This document shows, piece after piece, positions 40,401 to 45,922 of a stretch of DNA of 64,000 bases (position 1 is its first letter; each line of letters opens with the position of its first letter). Source of the DNA: Dipteronia dyeriana (taxonomy: Eukaryota; Streptophyta; Magnoliopsida; Sapindales; Sapindaceae); NCBI GenBank assembly GCA_032871835.1, contig CM065299.1, forward strand, positions 28,909,074-28,973,073, read 5' to 3'. The notes below the pieces were generated by a model. It did no database searches, was not told where the DNA came from, and saw only the letters and a program-made list of their open reading frames with translations. Made by a program: the position numbers and the translations under genes.

Positions 40401-41973
40401 TCAAAAGACTTAAACCTTAAAAGCCCACTAACCTTAATTTTAACAGATCCAAGAAAACCCGCCTTAACTCTTACAGGCAACTTTAGTGCATTGAGCGCCT
40501 CTGGCTTCAGCTGCATATTTGTTAGCTCGACATCGCCTGTTTTACATTTTACAGAAATAGTAAATAACCAGGAGAACACAGAAAGCCATTAAAAAAATGA
40601 CTAGATTGTAAGAACATTTTTTGTCATTTAAAACTGTTTAAGCATGACACCAAACCTGTAATACAAAATATGGCTAGGGTTAGTTCAACCATCATAGAGC
40701 TACTAAGGGGAACTTACATAAAAAGAATACGGTCCCCGCTCTCGTGTGACATGTACACTTAAATCCAATCCCAAATCGTGACCAATTTTCTAACCCTGTT
40801 ATCATTTGTATCGGAAGCGATTGTATTTGATAGTGATTAGACGGCCTTCACAGTATGTTAGGTAGGCAAGAAAGAAAAGGATCAGAGAGATAAAGGTGAC
40901 GTGAACAAAAAGAACAATAGGAGAGGATTTCATTCCATCCATTTGGTTGATTCTGATGAAAAGGGAGGGAAACCAAAGGGTTGTCGATAACCACCATCTA
41001 GAATACAATAAAGAAAGAGAGGAAAAAACCACTATGTATTAATTATTTGACCATTACACCCTTACATAGTAATGTCCTGAAATTGCATATATTCCCACAT
41101 TCGTAACTTCTTTATGCAAGATAAGGGTAGAAATTAAAATTCATGCTATCTCCTTACATGTTCTAATTCTCTCTGTCTCCCTTCCATCAAATGCAGGAAC
41201 CAAGTCCGCTGAGCGCCGAGTTCATAGGAAATCCTACTTTTTCCTTCCTAGCATTACTTCCTTCCAAACGAACAGGAAAAGGAGCCTCTCCCCGATCCCA
41301 AGTCTTCCCACCCCGCATTCTTCCCTCCTATAGCCCTATTTCCACCCGACCAAACAAAGTGTAAGTTCAAGTGGCTGAACAATTAATACTGGATTTGGTT
41401 CTTTCCTCCTTGGACTGAACATATATACTATTTGGTTTTCTAATGATTGTGTTATCATTAGTAAATTTTTTACAGCAATCTACTGGTGAATCCAATTTAG
41501 TAAAGATTAAGCTAATCCCAATAAAGTCAATGAGACCATAACAATTAAAAATTTGCAAAACCAAAGCTAGACTCTCATAAACTATGTTATTTTTAAAATT
41601 GCAATCACAGAGAAGTCTTATTCGATATCAATTGCCAGTATCGATTTATAAATCCGAAAACAATCAATAATAGGTTCATAGCATTTTGTTCCTCACCATC
41701 AAGAAAAAGCAAAATTTCAAGAGATTAAGTTTCGAACCAGGAACATACTCAAATCACAATGGACTAAACTAGTAAAATTCAAAATTGACCTCCAATAGAA
41801 GCTGTATGAAATTGAAAGTACAAAACAGAAACCGAATTATATATATATATAGTAAAGAAGAAAAGGTTAGATGTACCTTGCCAGACACTGATCTTGAGAG
41901 CCTCTTTATTGAGACCTCTCACGTAATTCCCCAAGTATTTCTGCAGCAAATACGCCACCTGATCCTCCAACAT
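1..41973 (-). CDS. VPS13: VPS13-family bridge-like lipid transfer protein (3' end outside window)
   Basis: VPS13 proteins are rod-shaped lipid channels at membrane contact sites; that role is family knowledge. I assembled 46 coding exons from the ATG at 41973 leftward; exon coordinates are given in the block entries below. All have AG and GT flanks, every phase joins, and no stop interrupts about 2,829 residues. The start MLEDQVAYLLQKYLG is the chorein N-terminus. A PH domain lies at about 800-914, VPS62-like repeats at about 2010-2434, a C2-like segment at about 2633-2754, and the beginning of the adaptor-binding region at 2755 onward. Plant VPS13 proteins of the PH/C2-containing class are roughly 4,100-4,300 residues (from memory), so about a third is off the left edge. 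Expression cannot be judged here, but the intact frame argues for a working gene despite heavy transposon load in its introns. Which paralogue this is remains uncertain. Confidence 0.95.
334..3116 (-). CDS. VPS13: VPS13 exons 43-45: C2-like segment
   Basis: Exons are 2919-3116, 1162-1204 and 334-458, residues 2633-2754. Exon 43 reads HQYTVAIRLTANQGLPSDSP and ends WSEIFFFKVDSP. Exon 44 (43 nt) is DHYVMEVIVTDMGK. Exon 45 is GDPVGFFQAPLDEIAG followed by NNLTWIELYSAE. The order of strands, with VxDxxxGDPVG, is that of a C2-type beta-sandwich, and plant VPS13 proteins are described as having one. Whether it binds calcium cannot be told, since too few loop acids can be assigned. Confidence 0.88.
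661..990. repeat. 165-bp tandem duplication in VPS13 intron 45
   Basis: Units 661-825 and 826-990 are near identical, each beginning GCCATAGAATAATAATCA and ending TATAATGCTGAGAA. Each contains GAACTCGAACCCAGGTGCTC, whose complement holds a GGGTTCGAG box like the tRNA B-box. The unit belongs to the dispersed family also seen near 2491-2773, 24790-25085 and 37930-38175. Confidence 0.85.
2491..2773. repeat. Copy of the dispersed AAGCTTAAGCTG repeat family
   Basis: The sequence ACCTAAAAGCTTAAGCTGATAG is followed by ACTCTAACACACCCCCTCAC, a GAGGATTCGAACC segment, and a second partial unit starting at 2709. Matching but diverged copies occur at about 530-990, 24790-25085 and 37930-38175. The tRNA-like B-box on the minus strand suggests a SINE; a small LTR-derived repeat is the alternative. 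Confidence 0.55.
3648..3757. repeat. 55-bp tandem duplication in VPS13 intron 42
   Basis: ATGAGAATAACTTCACCACC starts at 3648 and again at 3703, followed in both by ACAATTGATG. The remainder of intron 42 (3117-4343) shows no gene. Confidence 0.85.
3985..4125. repeat. Short foldback sequence in VPS13 intron 42
   Basis: TTCATGTCTGGGATCACTGA and a diverged inverted counterpart (complement ATGTCCGGGATCGCTAATTG) flank a centre with CACATGTGG. It is a stem of about 40 bp with mismatches, resembling a small MITE. A related GGGATC-containing sequence lies near 8975-9030. Confidence 0.45.
4344..5598 (-). CDS. VPS13: VPS13 exons 40-42
   Basis: Exons are 5435-5598, 4772-4931 and 4344-4613, residues 2435-2632. 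Exon 40 begins MVPLFNISLSGIGFGLHGR and contains FSLAARSYNDKYESWEPLVE. It joins exon 41 through a split Arg codon to give RYQYDLNAPGAASQLRLTTT. Exon 42 reads LSPSYGGRSIIDVHHKRDYY and ends with MVTVIIVDAQ. These are the strands leading up to the adaptor-binding region. Intron 40 holds a 37-nt G run. Confidence 0.92.
5235..5271 (+). repeat. 37-nt G homopolymer
   Basis: An uninterrupted run of Gs preceded by GGGGGGTT, in VPS13 intron 40. The length is likely unreliable because homopolymers this long are error-prone in sequencing and assembly. Confidence 0.85.
6187..11592 (-). CDS. VPS13: VPS13 exons 34-39: VPS62-like repeats
   Basis: Exons are 11489-11592, 8196-8485, 8003-8087, 7571-7909, 6762-7121 and 6187-6676, residues 1879-2434. 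Exon 35 holds LVLRGDTLEMTANALGLTME. The next exons carry three repeats of a W-x-P-x(2)-P-x-G-[FY]-v-x-[LF]-G motif: FWKPRAPPGFAVFG, VWFPESPQGYVALG and FWLPQAPPGFVSLG. Between them is FWRVHNSVGTFLPADP. These match the VPS62/DUF946-type module known in plant VPS13 proteins; its function is unclear to me. Phases close exactly over six exons (1,668 nt). The 3-kb intron 34 holds nested transposons and a run of almost pure A/T. Confidence 0.93.
9058..9715. repeat. Pair of related direct repeats with TA microsatellites in intron 34
   Basis: ATTATCAAGTGCAGGATCTC (from 9056) and ATTATCAAGTGCAGGATCCC (from 9580) each lead into CGCAC, a CCAACCGGTT-type palindrome and GCATTAGAAAGT/CACATTAGAAAGT. The second copy is preceded by a TA run of about 43 nt (9539-9581). 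This suggests two copies of one small transposable element. Confidence 0.55.
10034..11030. mobile_element. Inner inverted-repeat element rich in GGACA motifs
   Basis: The ends are GGGTGCGTTTGGCACG at the left and, by complement, GGGTGCGTTTGGTACG at the right. Subterminal arrays of GGGACTGGACA/GGACAGGAC-type motifs lie in opposite orientation on the two sides. The 997-bp element has an almost pure A/T core (about 10200-10800). Only a 3-bp flank (AAA) is shared, so the superfamily is undetermined. No coding capacity. Confidence 0.75.
10201..10800. repeat. Almost pure A/T core with many TATA palindromes
   Basis: About 600 bp made of ATATTAT/TATATAA permutations with very few G or C. It lies inside the 10034-11030 element and would form many local hairpins. 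It has no coding content. Confidence 0.9.
11815..15531 (-). CDS. VPS13: VPS13 exons 27-33: central groove
   Basis: Exons are 15418-15531, 15155-15339, 14959-15067, 14467-14610, 14095-14382, 12116-12766 and 11815-12006, residues 1318-1878. Exon 27 includes GQLSEVRVVYLNRFVQE. Exons 28 and 29 join through a split Asp codon and carry LRKPIILMPRRTDSL-DYLKLDVVHITVQN, a strongly conserved VPS13 patch. Exon 30 starts VEDINLNVGAG. Exon 32 is the largest (217 codons) and includes RPQLLVALDFLLAVVEFFVP and GGTLYLKDRHGFNL. Exon 33 reads LDSCILLGANSSYSAS. Intron 31 carries a Mutator-like element. Confidence 0.93.
13223..13948. mobile_element. Mutator-like non-autonomous element in VPS13 intron 31
   Basis: Inverted ends of about 115 bp: TTACAGTCAACCTCTGAGGT then TTTTGACAACCGG at the left, complementary to TTACAGCCAACCTCCCTGAG-type sequence and TTTTGACAACCGG at the right. 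The flanks ATTTTGGAA and TTTTTGGAA suggest a 9-bp duplication with one mismatch. The interior (13440-13760) is dense in GGATCTCCA/TGGAGATCC palindromes and is open on both strands, which is a result of composition, not coding. Confidence 0.72.
14712..14820. repeat. Direct repeat in VPS13 intron 29
   Basis: GGACACAAGAAGCCCAATGA at 14712 recurs as GGACACAAGAAGCCCGATGA at 14793, each flanked by A-rich runs and followed by TTCCAA. It is a local duplication with a period of about 81 bp. Confidence 0.75.
16917..17391. mobile_element. MITE nested in the Mutator-like element
   Basis: The ends are inverted: AGTGTATGTTTGGTATGGCT at the left, and the complement at the right reads AGAGTGTGTTTGGTATAGCT. 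The TIRs are about 23 bp and the element about 475 bp. Inside is a short direct repeat of ATTAGAAGCTCTACTC (17287-17335). A target duplication is not clear (at most TAAG), so the superfamily is unassigned. Confidence 0.65.
17905..18105 (+). other. Short open frame in Mutator-like element, possible captured gene fragment
   Basis: A 66-codon frame starting MGPEVDGRLDMMTSRTG sits in a GC-richer stretch, preceded by CT/CA-rich sequence like a plant 5' leader. No family is recognised. The likeliest reading is host-gene DNA carried by the transposon rather than a functional gene. Confidence 0.25.
18680..18950. repeat. Two tandem duplications in VPS13 intron 26
   Basis: TCGACATCACTATGACCCAC recurs at 18680 and 18734 (54-bp period). 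CTATCACAAAGATTAGCCCT and its near copy start at 18824 and 18887 (63-bp period). They sit just right of the Mutator-like element. The rest of the intron (15532-16690 and 18960-20060) shows no gene. Confidence 0.85.
20061..21651 (-). CDS. VPS13: VPS13 exons 22-26
   Basis: Exons are 21490-21651, 21333-21407, 20760-21251, 20327-20674 and 20061-20192, residues 915-1317. Exon 22 has a Ser/Asp-rich linker and then IERVFLTGALDELKICFNYS. Exon 23 reads FMKVLLAEETRLFEFRAIGGQ. Exon 24 is long (164 codons) and largely an acidic, Ser-rich, probably disordered loop. Exon 25 begins VTATLATLSFFCRRPTILAI, the groove-strand motif, and exon 26 holds LRISDDSLPDNHMYFWICD. All exons are phase 0 at both ends. Intron 21 (21652-24372) carries a threefold repeat, and intron 26 carries a Mutator-like element. 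Confidence 0.92.
23790..24240. repeat. Threefold imperfect repeat in VPS13 intron 21
   Basis: Units start at about 23790, 23933 and 24100. Each has TTTGGG(C/T)TT(C/T)(T/C)CC, GAGGGGATCATAAGATTCGG or a near copy, TCTCAATTTGAGGACAAGAA and AGGGAACAGGATTG. On the minus strand unit 3 is open (LASVLVLKLREPNLMIPSVS), but the other copies are not openly coding. The origin is unknown. Confidence 0.7.
24373..25828 (-). CDS. VPS13: VPS13 exons 19-21: pleckstrin-homology domain
   Basis: Exons are 25719-25828, 24582-24678 and 24373-24471, residues 813-914. The translation runs EAVWQRRYFCLVGPFLYVLE, then a strand-loop region, and closes with ALILRCDSDDSRKTWKSRLQ. The WxxRYF/LVG start and the C-terminal helix with a conserved Trp are the PH signature; the first strand (GWLSLL) is in exon 18. 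PH domains often bind phosphoinositides, so this insert probably adds membrane targeting; that is inference. A PH domain within the groove is a feature of one class of plant VPS13 paralogues. Confidence 0.88.
24790..25085. repeat. Diverged copy of the dispersed repeat in VPS13 intron 19
   Basis: It has AAACTTAAGCTAGCAGG, GCGAGACCAACAAGTTTG and GCAAGACTCGAACTCGGGATC in the same order as the copies at 530-990 and 2491-2773. It is truncated and mutated. Confidence 0.5.
25924..26626 (-). CDS. VPS13: VPS13 exons 16-18: groove segment running into PH domain
   Basis: Exons are 26506-26626, 26221-26424 and 25924-26124, residues about 637-812. Exon 16 resumes the Arg codon and reads FLLDLDIAAPKITIPTEF, a conserved VPS13 motif in which the groove strand is followed by a dependent loop. 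Exon 17 contains YLQFDLVLSDVSAFLIDG. Exon 18 contains NPSYPSTRLALLLPSLGFHF and ends FEGWLSLLSWK, where the PH fold begins. All three use canonical GT donors. Confidence 0.92.
26928..27207 (+). repeat. 5' LTR of the copia element
   Basis: About 280 bp, beginning TGTTGAAATT. Its last 124 bp match the 3' LTR remnant with several substitutions and small indels (for example the 3' copy lacks a short GTAAGTAT-like stretch), so the insertion is not recent. The expected initiator-Met primer-binding site after the LTR is not intact: TATGAGAGGCC follows, which could be a damaged version of it. Confidence 0.85.
27242..28143 (+). pseudogene. gag remnant (copia) with CCHC knuckle
   Basis: The frame starts MGKHGVAFPSSTTDD and continues to HKLNGYNYLQWSQPVMIF, the usual start of plant copia gag. 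After a frame change it reads on through FGVESTLTELKRGDSTATEY and RILGTKPLPKLREAFSEI. In-frame stops near 27603 (where the family has Trp), 27620 and 27849 disable it. It ends in the zinc knuckle CDHCRKPGHTRETC (C-x2-C-x4-H-x4-C) at about 28073-28115. Confidence 0.88.
28144..29646 (+). pseudogene. protease and integrase remnant (copia)
   Basis: The 28144-29115 frame holds the aspartic protease motif WVVDSGASDHM (about 28366-28398). It then has the pre-integrase HHCC region (WHYRLAHPSF through CEICKLSKH) and the first integrase core Asp in HSDVWGPS. A frame break near 29115 is followed at 29161 by LRTDNGKEY with the second catalytic Asp. The segment that should carry the catalytic Glu (after VDTP) is deleted, and the frame resumes at ITRSIMFSTNIPKSFWGE. 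It closes with CIFLGYSPTQKG. Confidence 0.9.
30329..30476 (+). repeat. Two short tandem duplications inside the copia element
   Basis: CATTCACTATGAAACTGTCA occurs at 30329 and again at 30351 (22-bp period). A 49-bp unit beginning ATCCCAAATAATATTC occurs at 30379 and 30428. Both lie in the linker before the reverse transcriptase and break its N-terminal frame. Confidence 0.9.
30480..31780 (+). pseudogene. reverse transcriptase and RNase H remnant (copia)
   Basis: An open frame 30480-31577 covers KTWEISDLPSGKNTIGCKWI, FKARLVAKGFTQAYGVDYQE, LDITNAFLNGDLEEEVYM and the catalytic box VYVDDIIITG, so the RT core is preserved. RNase H begins at ADWAGSLVDRRSTSGY. It is frameshifted at 31577 and continues in other frames to VLCDNQATISIAKDPVFHDR. 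There it stops abruptly against the LTR remnant at about 31780. Confidence 0.9.
31780..31897 (+). repeat. 3' LTR remnant of the copia element
   Basis: It begins CTAACATCCTAAAATAGG, matching the 5' LTR from about 27084, and ends TTTTCTACA before the ACCAT target duplication. About the first 156 bp of the LTR are missing, together with the polypurine tract and the last part of RNase H. Confidence 0.88.
32107..34796 (-). CDS. VPS13: VPS13 exons 10-15
   Basis: Exons are 34626-34796, 33772-33864, 33344-33668, 33148-33252, 32956-33051 and 32107-32174, ending near residue 637. Exon 10 begins GRLSWEQVLRYASLRKRYI and contains an acidic stretch DDNEEIEELDRGLDIDLI. Exon 11 ends in KSWWSFGW, joined by a split Trp codon to exon 12, whose DEDWEQLNKLIGYKEGD is VPS13-like. 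Exons 13 and 14 are in phase. Exon 15 (MTIDGVRRTAQQQVNRALKDHA) ends on two bases of an Arg codon completed by exon 16 across a 5.5-kb intron that holds the copia element. Confidence 0.9.
32700..32815. repeat. Short dispersed repeat in VPS13 intron 14
   Basis: The stretch with CCCCAAAAGCTAGTTTGTAG, GGTGAGGGTTGCCC and AAGCGATGTGGGACTATG resembles a repeat I remember as common in dicot introns. There is only one copy in the window, so the call rests on memory. Confidence 0.3.
35786..37586 (-). CDS. VPS13: VPS13 exons 5-9: N-terminal groove segment
   Basis: Exons are 37492-37586, 37297-37414, 36360-36461, 36040-36228 and 35786-35946. Exon 5 encodes TSWLGSLINTIIGNL then SNIHIRYEDLE; the IHIRYED motif is a hallmark of VPS13/chorein proteins. 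Exon 6 completes a split Ser codon and carries GVTLEKLSAVTVD. Exon 7 has DRLALYLDSD, and exon 8 has ILQPVTGNAKYSKL, typical beta-strand repeats of the extended groove. Exon 9 ends two bases into a codon completed by exon 10. Just upstream of exon 5 (in coding direction) is a partial duplicate of it. Confidence 0.92.
37541..37795. repeat. Tandem duplication that copies the start of VPS13 exon 5
   Basis: Unit A is 37541-37666 and unit B 37674-37795 (133-bp offset). Both contain AATTTCCAATTATTGTGTTG and a GGCAGGTTAAAAA tract. Unit B copies the 3' splice acceptor and about 46 nt of exon 5 (minus strand SWFGSLINTIIGNF against SWLGSLINTIIGNL) but not its end or donor. Confidence 0.88.
37930..38175. 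repeat. Diverged copy of the dispersed repeat in VPS13 intron 4
   Basis: The order AAAAGCTTGAACAATC, CAAGACCAACAGGCTTG, then ACTCTCCAACACTAAC matches the repeat family. It is interrupted by the GGGCGGGCGGG tract, and the adjacent hAT-like MITE inserted next to its right end (CTAGACCTTAC). Confidence 0.45.
38079..38100 (+). other. G-quadruplex motif
   Basis: A run of at least nine Gs is followed by three CGGG units, fulfilling the four-G-tract pattern on the plus strand, which is the template strand for the VPS13 gene. It lies in intron 4 beside the hAT-like MITE. Formation in vivo is inference. Confidence 0.6.
38182..38791. mobile_element. hAT-like MITE with G/C-rich ends in VPS13 intron 4
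   Basis: The terminal inverted repeat TAGGGATGGG...CCCATCCCTA is flanked by a perfect 8-bp duplication, GACCTTAC at 38174-38181 and 38792-38799, the hAT pattern. The 610-bp body has two mirror-like blocks of GGGGAAATGGGG and CCCCACCCCTACCCC motifs (38186-38315 and 38574-38790) around an AT-rich centre. It is open in several frames only because of this composition. Confidence 0.85.
39077..41973 (-). CDS. VPS13: VPS13 exons 1-4: chorein N-terminal domain
   Basis: Exons are 41877-41973, 40433-40536, 39229-39363 and 39077-39127, giving residues 1-129. Exon 1 starts at the only ATG that yields the conserved chorein start and ends CAAG/GTACAT. Exons 1 and 2 share a split Gly codon, giving VWQG-DVELTNMQLKPEAL. 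Exon 3 begins VPWSRLGQDPVLVYLD, the conserved VPS13 segment, and exon 4 ends before GTACGG. In the family this domain caps the lipid groove and faces the donor membrane. Intron 2 contains a possible 48-nt in-frame cassette exon at 40263-40310, and intron 4 holds an hAT-type MITE. Confidence 0.93.
39643..39883. mobile_element. Small MITE in VPS13 intron 2
   Basis: AGAGTAGTTTTGGGATTGTC at the left is matched by an inverted right end (complement AGGATATGTTTAGGATTGTT), with CTAAG at both borders. It is about 240 bp. No coding content. Confidence 0.5.
40700..41876. other. VPS13 intron 1, right part: no gene seen
   Basis: It contains a purine-rich stretch (40870-41030) and a CT-rich stretch (41160-41340), the latter ending ACCAAACAAAGTGTAAG, a sequence typical of some MITE ends. 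I could not find a matching left end. No open frame resembles a protein. Confidence 0.4.
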
Positions 41974-42260
41974 CTTGGAATACCTATGTTGACGACGATG
42001 ATCGAAGAATCAATGGTTAAAAACTGCGTCGCTAATCAATAGAGACTCTATGGATATCAAGTTTGAATAGCAACTAAAAGATACGAAGAGAGAGTGTTTG
42101 TGTGTGCGCATTTTAGTTCTCGACAGAAAAAGAGGATGCTAGAGAGATCCGTAACTTTTCTTTTTCTCCAAGAACACGCTAGGCTTTGGAAATGAAACAG
42201 ACTGTACAGTAGAGGAGCTAGTAATTGGCTGTTGCCGTTTGTATATAACTCGGTTTATTT
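41974..42260 (-). promoter_or_regulatory. VPS13 5' UTR and probable core promoter
   Basis: Upstream of the ATG at 41973, the minus strand has a TATA-like TTATATAC at 42241-42248. Below it is a C/T- and GA-rich leader (about 42070-42180) with no long open frame. The transcription start would be near 42210, which is inference. Upstream of 42260 the sequence becomes very AT-rich. A 5' UTR intron is possible because an AG sits 10 bases before the ATG, but I cannot show one. Confidence 0.4.
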
Positions 42261-42515
42261 TTCATTATTGACCTCTTCTTTTTTCAATTAAAATGATGAT
42301 ACTGTATTTGAATCTATTTAATATTTATGAAATGAGTAATGTCATGAAATATAGGAAAATTGAATAAACAAAAATTTCAGATATGAAATTCAAAAGTAAA
42401 AAATCCTTTATCATTGCAAGAATATTATATATTTAATTTGCATTTAGTTCCAAACATAATTTATACATATCTATTTTGGATTGTAAATTTTATAATTTAT
42501 CTATCAATTTTCTTT

Positions 42516-42555
<40 letters not shown>

Positions 42556-44187
42556 ATAAATTTATAAAAAAATTATTAATTTTATATAATCAGTTATTAT
42601 ATCAAATTGAAACATATGTACGATTTAAGATATACTAAAATTTCTTTTACAAAATTCTAATAAACTAAAATTTAATAATATATAACATACCATAAGAATA
42701 TGAAATTGGTCTAACTATATATATTATTAATATCGTAAATTTGAACCATGCACCATCTCTAAAACTCCGAAAAAATTATAGTATTTCAAATTAAAAAAAT
42801 GTAAAAAAATCAAGCAATTGGACAGTGACTCAAGTCATATTCATATGTACATGACTTGGTTTTAATATTACAAGACTTGATGTTCAAGAATATGTATATT
42901 TAATATCACCCCCAGTCCCCACTCTAGTCTCCTCCATGTTCATTGGTGGTAATTTGCAGTGGAAGGAGGGATTCTAGTGGCGATCGCAGGAGATCATTCC
43001 TCCGCATCGAAATGATGCTGACAAGGCAACAAAAAGTTGCGAAATTACCATTATCCATACCAAAGGCGGTGGAGGAACTGGTGACGTGGCATCTTGGATA
43101 TTTCGTTAATCAGTAAGCTCACCGTTGCCCTTTTTACCCTGGGCTGCATGCTGACACGTGCCACAATTTATGGTTTGACGGCGCTTTCCATGCTTGATCT
43201 CAATTTTCACGTGCCATCGTGTGTTATTTAGTTTATTTATTAAAAGATTAACAAGATTTCCGTTAAGTATCTTCCGACTCACGATGTAGCACTAATTTGG
43301 TCTTCCAACGTCAATTTGGTGAAATTTGGTGTCCATAAATATTTTTGGTGCGGTGTTGCACTTTTTTTAAAATTCAATTCTCTCGTATTTAAATATGATA
43401 ATATTAAAAATCTTTAAAATAAAATAATTTTATATAAATTAACTGATATAAACTGTCAAAAAAAAAAGTTAACTAATATAAATTAATTAATATATATAAA
43501 TATTTATTGAGATAAAAATTTTAAAGATGTTATTTACACCAAATTAGTATAGAATATAGATTTGGCCTGATCAAGAAAAAAATAAGGTATAAAAAAAATA
43601 CAAATCTGTATAATATATTAGAGTATAACAAAATTGATATAAACATATTTATTAAATATACACTTTTAATCTTAAAAAGTTATACCACGTTAGAAATGCT
43701 CTACGTATTTATGTGCTTTTTTTCCTTCCATGTTTTCTCCTATTTTTATAAAAGCTCCAAATATCTCGGTGGAATTCACTTTGTTCTATAGTAAAACAAG
43801 TCAAATTAATAATCAATTAAAATGACAATATTTCGATCCTTCAACAAAAAAAAAACGACACTTTAAACAAAATTGAAACTCTTTCAAAGCAGATAATATT
43901 AAAAGGTTAAGTTATATTAATTTCAAAAATTGACTTTAATTTATGACTTTAACATCCATTTATCTATCAATTTTTACTTAATCCAATGATGGAAAAAAAA
44001 TTAATGAATTAAAAATTAATGACAACCCTTTGATTGAGTAATAATAGATAGATGGATGTTGAATTTACAAATTAAAATAAAAAATCGAAGTTGATATAAG
44101 CCGACTCTAATAATAAAACAAACTATTTCAAAGCAAATAGTTGCTTCCCACTATAGAATATTATATTAGAATTTACAGATAGCTTAG
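42261..44187. other. Intergenic sequence, AT-rich, with a GC-richer patch
   Basis: Apart from a TA microsatellite (42519-42550) and the G-box patch described separately, this is AT-rich and without coding signals on either strand. Confidence 0.6.
42950..43220. promoter_or_regulatory. G-box-rich patch
   Basis: Within 130 bp there are GACGTGGC (43083-43090), CACGTG (43155-43160, within GACACGTGCC) and CACGTG (43208-43213). These are G-box/ABRE-type bZIP and bHLH sites, in a GC-richer island of AT-rich DNA. It lies about 1.0 kb upstream of the VPS13 start, so it could be a distal element; no gene starts nearby. Function is inference. Confidence 0.35.
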
Positions 44188-44612
44188 AACATCTCTAATG
44201 CTATTATGTATTTTGTGAAAATTGAGTGTAACATAATATAGATATTAAAGAAATTAAAAAAAGGTTATTCGATACAATTATCTAAGTTGAATATGAAGAT
44301 GATGTAGCAAAAACAAACAGAGAATATGAAGTTGAGTTTCTAATCCTATAAATGATGTCTATGATTTCTAACTTTTTCTACTAATAATATTAAAACTCAT
44401 TTAATTGTAAAATAAGAGAGGATATAGAATGTAATAATTGTTTTATTATGAGTAGTCATAAAATGGATTCATATTTGACTTCATATAATTGCATTGGAGA
44501 TGTAGATATGCATTTGTATATTATTTTTTTCAAAAAATGGGTTCATAATGAATATAAATGGTAATGTGACACTGTTTAGAAACTCAAAAATATATATTTT
44601 ACATTGGAGATG
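44188..44612. mobile_element. MITE copy 1 (GAGCATCTCCAATG family), reverse orientation
   Basis: The left end ACATCTCTAATGCTATTATG and right end TTTTACATTGGAGATGCT are inverted. The whole is a reverse-complement relative of 45923-46352: both share AATTGA(G/C)TGT, ATAGATATTAAA and GAAGATGAT in matching order. No coding capacity. Confidence 0.7.
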
Positions 44613-45038
44613 CTATAAATTATATTATCTCTTTTATTTTACTTTAGATAGGGGTGTGCAAAAAACCGTCAAACCGAACCAAACCGACCAACCCAACCCA
44701 TAAAGTTTGGGTTGGTTCGATTACAAATATAAAAAATGGGTGGGTGGGTTTGTCTTTTGGACAAACCGATTAAATGTGGTTCGGATTGGATTAAATGAAA
44801 TAATTCACCAACCCAAACCAAACCACATATTTTAGAAAGTAAAACTAAAATATAAAATTCACTTATGTTTTCTATTCGGTCTATGTTTTATAACTTTAAT
44901 TGATTACTTTAAGCTTTTATAGTATCTTTATTTGTTTTGATACAATTCTTCTGATTGATTGATGTATTAGGGTTTTAAAAGCATAGATGCTATCAAATAC
45001 GTCTTTAATTGGTAATTACTCATTTGACTTTTTTGTAC

Positions 45039-45114
<76 letters not shown>

Positions 45115-45577
45115 TGTTATGATTATTTGTTTAAAATATTTTTTATAATATAATACCAAAAAATAAAATATTTTTGAGTTCAAATCTAAACCGATAAACC
45201 AATCCAAACCAACCCGACCTTTTTTTGTTTGGTTTGAATCAGTTTTAAAAATCAAATTGGTTTGGGTTGGGTTGGGTTAAAATATGGTCAAACCGATCCA
45301 TATTGGTTTGGTTTGACATTGAGCTTCAACACAAAACAAACCTAAAATGCACACCCCTAACTTTAGCTTTAATATTATTTGTGGAAAGAGTTAGAAATCC
45401 TAATCAGCATTTATAACTCCATATCCTCTAACTTCTTGTTTGTCGTATCATCTTCATATTGAAGTTATATACTGCATTGGAGATGGTTTTTCTAACTTTT
45501 TAAATATCTATCTTATTTAGGCATGTATCAGACAATTTCCTTCAAAAGCATATTTACATTGGAGATGCTCTTATTCC
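44613..45577. mobile_element. MITE copy 2, left-truncated and split by an hAT-like insertion
   Basis: The stretch TTTTATTTTACTTTAGA before 44649 and ACTTTAGCTTTAATATTATT after 45359 together match CTCTTTTATTTTAACTTTTA and onward in copy 3 (about 46110). The right half ends ACATTGGAGATGCTC at about 45568. Confidence 0.65.
44649..45359. mobile_element. hAT-like element with TA microsatellite
   Basis: The termini TAGGGGTGTGCA and TGCACACCCCTA are inverted and flanked by ACTTTAGA (44641-44648) and ACTTTAGC (45360-45367), an 8-bp duplication with one mismatch. It is 711 bp. Subterminal motifs AACCGAACC/GGTTTGGTT are inverted. A TA run of about 66 nt lies at 45042-45107. No transposase. Confidence 0.85.
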
Positions 45578-45922
45578 GTAGAGAGTACTTTTGGATTTTT
45601 CTTTTCTTTTTTAATATCATTTTTTATCTCATATACACACAATTCGAAAATATTTATAACATACTAATGTACATCATCACACTTTTATGCCTAAATATGG
45701 CGATATATATTAGTATGCTATAAATATGCATAATTTGTGTGTTTATGAGAGAACAAATATTTTTAATATACCTCATATATAATATTATAACAATTCAAAC
45801 CTAAAACATTACCACATTTTCTATAATGGGGCACACATTATAAGTATATATGTAGCATACTAATACATATCACCACACTTACATGTCAGAAGTGTGGTGA
45901 TGTGTATTAGTATATTATATTA

